DNA of 6,880 nucleotides from Gammaproteobacteria bacterium (lineage in GTDB: Bacteria; Pseudomonadota; Gammaproteobacteria; Arenicellales; Arenicellaceae): positions 1 through 6,880 of the forward strand of contig DNHK01000407.1 of NCBI GenBank assembly GCA_003485905.1, given 5' to 3'. The translations under genes and the position numbers were made by a program. Below the pieces are notes generated by a model. That model saw only the letters and a list, made by a program, of their open reading frames with translations, ran no database searches and was not told the DNA's origin. Below, piece after piece: positions 4,762-6,880 of the stretch. Position 1 is the stretch's first letter; each line of letters opens with the position of its first letter.

Positions 4762-4897
4762 GGATTTCTCCTTGTGCGTTGCATTTGTTGCAGTTCATGT
4801 GCGTTGGAACCCGAAATCGGGTGTATTTTAGTAATCGGTTAAAAGCGGCGCTGCGTTTCCGCACATAGCCATTTCCGTGGCACGTTGGGCAGATCAT
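4700..4897 (-). CDS. Small DnaJ-type zinc-finger protein
   Basis: I start this at the ATG at 4897, which overlaps the exonuclease stop (ATGA) and has GGAGG seven bases upstream inside the exonuclease end; an in-frame ATG at 4918 would start inside the exonuclease without such a site. The 65-residue product has CPTCHGNG (Cys3, Cys6) and CNKCNAQG (Cys36, Cys39), two CxxCxGxG-like knuckles as in the zinc ribbon of DnaJ, separated by a basic linker KRSAAFNRLLKYTRFR. It probably binds one zinc ion and mediates protein or nucleic acid contacts. The last 20 codons or so (after GEI) overlap the HTH gene and lack a recognisable fold. Tiny proteins of this type are frequent in phage early operons; function unknown. 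Confidence 0.75.
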   Translation of the reverse strand: MICPTCHGNGYVRKRSAAFNRLLKYTRFRVPTHMNCNKCNAQGEIHVTKSSNTGIPTSGTWNYSA

Positions 4898-5673
4898 TCT
4901 GCGGCCTCCTGCATCCAATAAGGTGCTAATAATTCAATGCTTTCGTCATCTGTGTACCCGCGCCAATGGCCGGTAAGGTCAGCTTCGGCGTAATCTTTAA
5001 GGTACTGGTGTATTTGACTGCGACCGTATTGGACGTAGGCGCTATCGCGATCTAAGTGGTAGACCGCAACGGCGGCTGTTTTTTTCTCAGCACAGACAAA
5101 ATAGAACCGCTCCAGTTCTGGGATGGCGTCCAGATAGAACGCGGCTTGAAAGTAGTAGCCATAATTTGAGACAGATCGAGCGAACCCGTTCGGGCTGGCG
5201 TCGATGGTTGTTTTGAAATCAACAGCGTATTTGCTGTTGAGGGCTAGGAAATCATATTTGGCTTTAAGCGCTAACCCATCTTTCATCCAGATGGCTGTAA
5301 TTTCTGTCTCGCCTTTAGCGGCAAACAACTTTTTGGCTACGCTGTGGTTTCGCACAGCCTCCACCATTCTTAGGCAATCGTAATAGTCGTTTTTCTTAAG
5401 AATAACGCGTTCGTTCTCGATGTTGTCTGCTTCAAACTCCGCATATGCGGCTTTGCCCGCTTTCGTACGCCGATCGCCATCCCAGAATGTGATGCGGTCA
5501 TCAGCGTTTTCTAAAAGAACGAGGTGTGCAGCAGTGCCAAGGTCTAAGGCGTCAGTGCGCGGTGTTAAAATAGTTGAGTGGTAGGGGCTTTTGCCCATTT
5601 TCCAGAGTGTGCTGCGGTTGATTGCGGGATGCGCGAAATATTCTGCGTCAGTCAATTTTTTAAGTTTGTACAT
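4894..5673 (-). CDS. RecE-like PD-(D/E)XK exonuclease (DUF3799/exodeoxyribonuclease VIII type)
   Basis: The 259-residue protein has the layout of the exodeoxyribonuclease VIII C-terminal nuclease: INRSTLWKMGKSPYHS near residues 18-33, LDLGTAAHLVLLE with His50, ETEITAIW near 122-129, KAKYDFLA with Asp141, VDFKTT with Asp152 and Lys154, and YGYYFQAAFYLD near 171-182 with Gln176. These give the H-E-D-DxK-YxxQ order expected for a metal-dependent exonuclease that resects duplex ends. It heads the leftward recombination operon and is probably paired with the annealing-type protein three genes later. The start at 5673 has CAGGA about 7 nt upstream, embedded in an operator-like site, and a promoter with another such site lies just beyond, so repression during lysogeny is likely. 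All key residues look intact. Confidence 0.85.
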   Translation of the reverse strand: MYKLKKLTDAEYFAHPAINRSTLWKMGKSPYHSTILTPRTDALDLGTAAHLVLLENADDRITFWDGDRRTKAGKAAYAEFEADNIENERVILKKNDYYDCLRMVEAVRNHSVAKKLFAAKGETEITAIWMKDGLALKAKYDFLALNSKYAVDFKTTIDASPNGFARSVSNYGYYFQAAFYLDAIPELERFYFVCAEKKTAAVAVYHLDRDSAYVQYGRSQIHQYLKDYAEADLTGHWRGYTDDESIELLAPYWMQEAAE

Positions 5674-5682
5674 GGGAAATTC

Positions 5683-5696
5683 CTGCGGTTGTGCAG
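5683..5696. promoter_or_regulatory. Operator-like palindrome over the exonuclease leader
   Basis: CTGCGGTTGTGCAG has perfect CTGC/GCAG outer arms. It lies 24 bp (centre to centre) from the next site and includes the GCAGGA used as ribosome binding site of the exonuclease gene. Both sites share the context CCTGCG-x-TT-x-TGCAGT, which argues against coincidence. Confidence 0.65.
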
Positions 5697-5698
5697 TA

Positions 5699-5728
5699 AA
5701 TATTACCTGCGTTTTTGCAGTATAGCAA
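5699..5728 (-). promoter_or_regulatory. Predicted promoter of the recombination operon, operator in the spacer
   Basis: On the - strand TTGCTA (5728-5723) and TAATAT (5705-5700) are separated by exactly 17 nt. Each hexamer matches four of six sigma-70 consensus bases. The spacer is almost entirely the palindrome CTGCAAAAACGCAG (5707-5720), so a bound repressor would exclude RNA polymerase. Transcription would begin near the second site at 5683-5696. Confidence 0.55.
5707..5720. promoter_or_regulatory. Operator-like palindrome inside the exonuclease promoter
   Basis: CTGCGTTTTTGCAG on the +, CTGCAAAAACGCAG on the - strand. It has full CTGC/GCAG arms and matches the CTGCAnnAACGCAG consensus of the site at the right edge. 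Its location between -35 and -10 strongly suggests a repressor site. Confidence 0.68.
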
Positions 5729-5742
5729 CCAAAAAAAGGGAA

Positions 5743-5769
5743 TTGCCGTTTTTAACGATTAAACGGCAA
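5743..5769 (-). terminator. Intrinsic terminator of the repressor operon
   Basis: A perfect 9-bp inverted repeat TTGCCGTTT/AAACGGCAA with a 9-nt loop is followed in the leftward direction by TTCCCTTTTTTTGG. The stop codon of the 178-residue gene (5752-5754) lies in the loop. The hairpin separates the repressor transcript from the independently promoted exonuclease operon. Confidence 0.8.
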
Positions 5770-6288
5770 GACCTTATTAGGTGGAAATTTGCGGTTTCCG
5801 TCAACAACAGGAACAGAGTTGTACCGTACACTGTCGTAGAACAAAGTGGCTTCGTCAGACCCAGAAGGGTGAAGCTGTATATAAGGTTCATTTGAGTATG
5901 TTAAATCAAGAATGTGATTGTTTAAAATTTGATCAGCCAGCACTTCAGTACGATCTTTGTTTAACTCAAATTGCATTTTTACAAGCGGCCAAAACGCTTG
6001 AGAATAATGTTTGCCAGAAAAAACGTCCTTGATTTGAGAGCCTTTATGAAACCCTGTGCGATAATGATTTTGACGCGTCAAACGGCTAAGACGATCTTTG
6101 TATAAACATCCGCGATGATATTCTGGATGAGCAGGCATCCTCCATTTGTATTGATGGCACAGCATCCAATGCTCTTTTTCGTCTGTGCTACCAAATTTAA
6201 AACTATACGATAGACGATCTTTATCTCTTACCATGCGCGTAGCTTGCGCTATAACGTACAAAACGATTTCCTCATTGGTGAACCGCAT
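5752..6288 (-). CDS. Unrecognised 178-residue protein co-transcribed with the repressor
   Basis: The ATG at 6288 has AAGGGG a few bases upstream and overlaps the repressor end by 17 nt. The product is soluble, rich in aromatic, His, Arg and Lys residues: an N-terminal helix (FTNEEIVLYVIAQATRMVRD), an aromatic middle (EHWMLCHQYKWRMPAHPEYH, then CLYKDRLSRLTRQNHYRTGF), a SGKHYSQAFWPLVKMQFEL segment, a DLTYSNEPYIQL segment and a Pro-rich basic end (RKFPPNKVLPFNR). I recognise no family, catalytic motif, membrane span or zinc site. Because it is expressed with the repressor and ends at the operon terminator, it should be made in the lysogen. Lysogen-expressed accessory roles such as superinfection exclusion, defence or repressor partner are possible inferences only. 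Confidence 0.7.
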   Translation of the reverse strand: MRFTNEEIVLYVIAQATRMVRDKDRLSYSFKFGSTDEKEHWMLCHQYKWRMPAHPEYHRGCLYKDRLSRLTRQNHYRTGFHKGSQIKDVFSGKHYSQAFWPLVKMQFELNKDRTEVLADQILNNHILDLTYSNEPYIQLHPSGSDEATLFYDSVRYNSVPVVDGNRKFPPNKVLPFNR

Positions 6289-6808
6289 AATCTAACCCCT
6301 TTTTGCTAGTGATTCTGTCATATATTTCGGGGTAATAATTTTGCATCAAAATTGCTGTAAATTTAATTACATCTTCAGATAAAAGTTCAGCATACGGTTC
6401 GAAATCCATGAAAGGAAGAAACGTTGCTCCCTTTTCTAGCTGTGAGACATAACCATAATGGTCATAGTTCATGCTCAAACAGACTGTTCTTTGTGTCATA
6501 TTTGATTTGAGCCGCAAATCTTTTAAGTAAGTTCCAGCAATTTTTGTTTTTTCGTTTTGCTTTATTGTTATTTCGTCATGCTCAAACTCCGCTGTAGAGC
6601 CTAAAATGGGTCGACCAGCGGCTCGCTCTAGTTTTAATAGAGTATTTGTTGTGGGAACATGATTGGTCTGTCTGTTGATAAATCTTGTTAACGTTGTCGG
6701 CGCGACTTGAGCTTTTCGAGCCCAATGCTCGCACGACCACCCTTTTGAGGCCATCACCTCATTTAAACTTTTTCTGAGCCAATCGGTATCTTCGTCGTTT
6801 TCTGGCAT
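6272..6808 (-). CDS. Phage repressor-like protein with two helix-turn-helix domains
   Basis: I start at the ATG at 6808, which has a perfect AGGAGGT (6814-6820) 5 nt upstream; an earlier in-frame ATG at 6865 would run through operator sites. The 178-residue protein has an N-terminal helix-turn-helix at about 10-65 (LRKSLNEVMASKGWSCEHWA, then KAQVAPTTLTRFINRQT), like the DNA-binding end of S24-type repressors. A linker (70-90) leads to a second XRE-type domain at about 92-145 (YLKDLRLKSNMTQRTVCLSM, YVSQLEKGATFLP) and a helical end NYYPEIYDRI. No S24/LexA protease Ser-Lys domain is present, so RecA-stimulated self-cleavage is not expected. Operator-like sites at 6819-6832 and 6860-6873 suggest autoregulation. 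It overlaps the downstream gene by 17 nt. Confidence 0.8.
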   Translation of the reverse strand: MPENDEDTDWLRKSLNEVMASKGWSCEHWARKAQVAPTTLTRFINRQTNHVPTTNTLLKLERAAGRPILGSTAEFEHDEITIKQNEKTKIAGTYLKDLRLKSNMTQRTVCLSMNYDHYGYVSQLEKGATFLPFMDFEPYAELLSEDVIKFTAILMQNYYPEIYDRITSKKGLDYAVHQ

Positions 6809-6813
6809 TATGT

Positions 6814-6820
6814 ACCTCCT
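6814..6820 (-). promoter_or_regulatory. Ribosome binding site of the repressor gene
   Basis: AGGAGGT on the - strand, 5 nt before the ATG at 6808. It decides the repressor start and touches the operator-like site at 6819-6832. Confidence 0.8.
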
Positions 6821-6832
6821 GCAATAACGCAA
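6819..6832. promoter_or_regulatory. Operator-like palindrome in the repressor leader
   Basis: CTGCAATAACGCAA matches the CTGCAnnAACGCAG consensus at all but the last position. It adjoins the repressor ribosome binding site and is 41 bp from the second site, an arrangement expected for autoregulation of a repressor. Confidence 0.6.
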
Positions 6833-6850
6833 GTAATTCGTATTTTGTGA

Positions 6851-6879
6851 TGGACAAGGCTGCATTAACGCAGTATTTT
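6851..6879 (+). promoter_or_regulatory. Predicted rightward promoter with operator in the spacer
   Basis: TGGACA (6851-6856, five of six consensus bases) and TATTTT (6874-6879, four of six) are separated by 17 bp, and the spacer is filled by the 14-bp palindrome at 6860-6873. It would drive a gene divergent from the repressor, just beyond the right edge, comparable to a cro/PR arrangement. Confidence 0.5.
6860..6873. promoter_or_regulatory. Operator-like palindrome in the rightward promoter
   Basis: CTGCATTAACGCAG is the best member of the family: perfect CTGC/GCAG arms and a near-symmetric ATTAAC interior. It lies about 50 bp upstream of the repressor start and within a predicted divergent promoter. 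Confidence 0.68.
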
Positions 6880-6880
6880 C

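Noticed and set aside
4851..4864. CTGCGTTTCCGCAC, a near match to the operator family
   Set aside because: It sits inside the zinc-finger coding sequence with no promoter nearby and lacks the last arm base. It could be an extra site but I do not count it.
5578..6032. Rightward frames across the exonuclease start and the 178-residue gene
   Set aside because: They cross the terminator and promoter, lack ribosome binding sites and show no motif.
1..6880. CRISPR array, tRNA, integrase, transposon ends or retron-like element
   Set aside because: No regularly spaced repeats, cloverleaf, recombinase motif or reverse transcriptase is visible on either strand.

Overview
This window looks like part of a temperate bacteriophage genome or prophage from a proteobacterium. 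The style of the small lysis-end proteins, the Rad52-like candidate and the N-terminal part of the repressor suggests an alphaproteobacterial host, but this is an impression from family resemblance and not a proof. No host gene, tRNA, IS element, integrase or CRISPR array is visible.

Left arm, + strand (about 1-2379). This is the end of a late operon. It holds the C-terminus of a tail/fibre-type structural protein, a tail assembly chaperone-like protein, a membrane-anchored coiled-coil protein, an M15-type zinc peptidase endolysin, a very short holin, two overlapping spanin-like proteins, and a small secreted protein with a cysteine pair. The genes abut or overlap by a few bases throughout, so they are probably one transcript.

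Middle, - strand (about 2371-3731). This part meets the lysis operon tail to tail with a 9-nt overlap. A compact cluster of four small genes is linked by ATGA or short overlaps, and one encodes a helix-turn-helix protein. A leader of about 180 nt precedes the cluster and holds two repressor-site-like palindromes and a DnaA-box match. A separate orphan gene of 122 codons follows, with its own leader hairpin and strong ribosome binding site.

Recombination operon, - strand (5673 down to 3932). It encodes a RecE/PD-(D/E)XK-type exonuclease, a DnaJ-type zinc-finger protein, an HTH_39-like winged helix protein, and a protein with a Rad52/Erf-like conserved block that is a candidate single-strand annealing protein. 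Together the first and last would form an exonuclease plus annealing pair.

Immunity region, - strand (6808 down to 5752). A repressor-like protein with two separate helix-turn-helix domains and no S24 autoprotease is followed by an unrecognised 178-residue protein. The pair ends in a clear intrinsic terminator.

The most interesting signal is a family of about six 14-bp palindromic sites with consensus near CTGCAnnAACGCAG. They occur in the repressor leader, in the rightward promoter at the window edge, in the exonuclease promoter and in the leader of the small-gene cluster. In two promoters the site fills the 17-bp spacer between -35 and -10. This suggests a single repressor regulon reconstructed from sequence alone.
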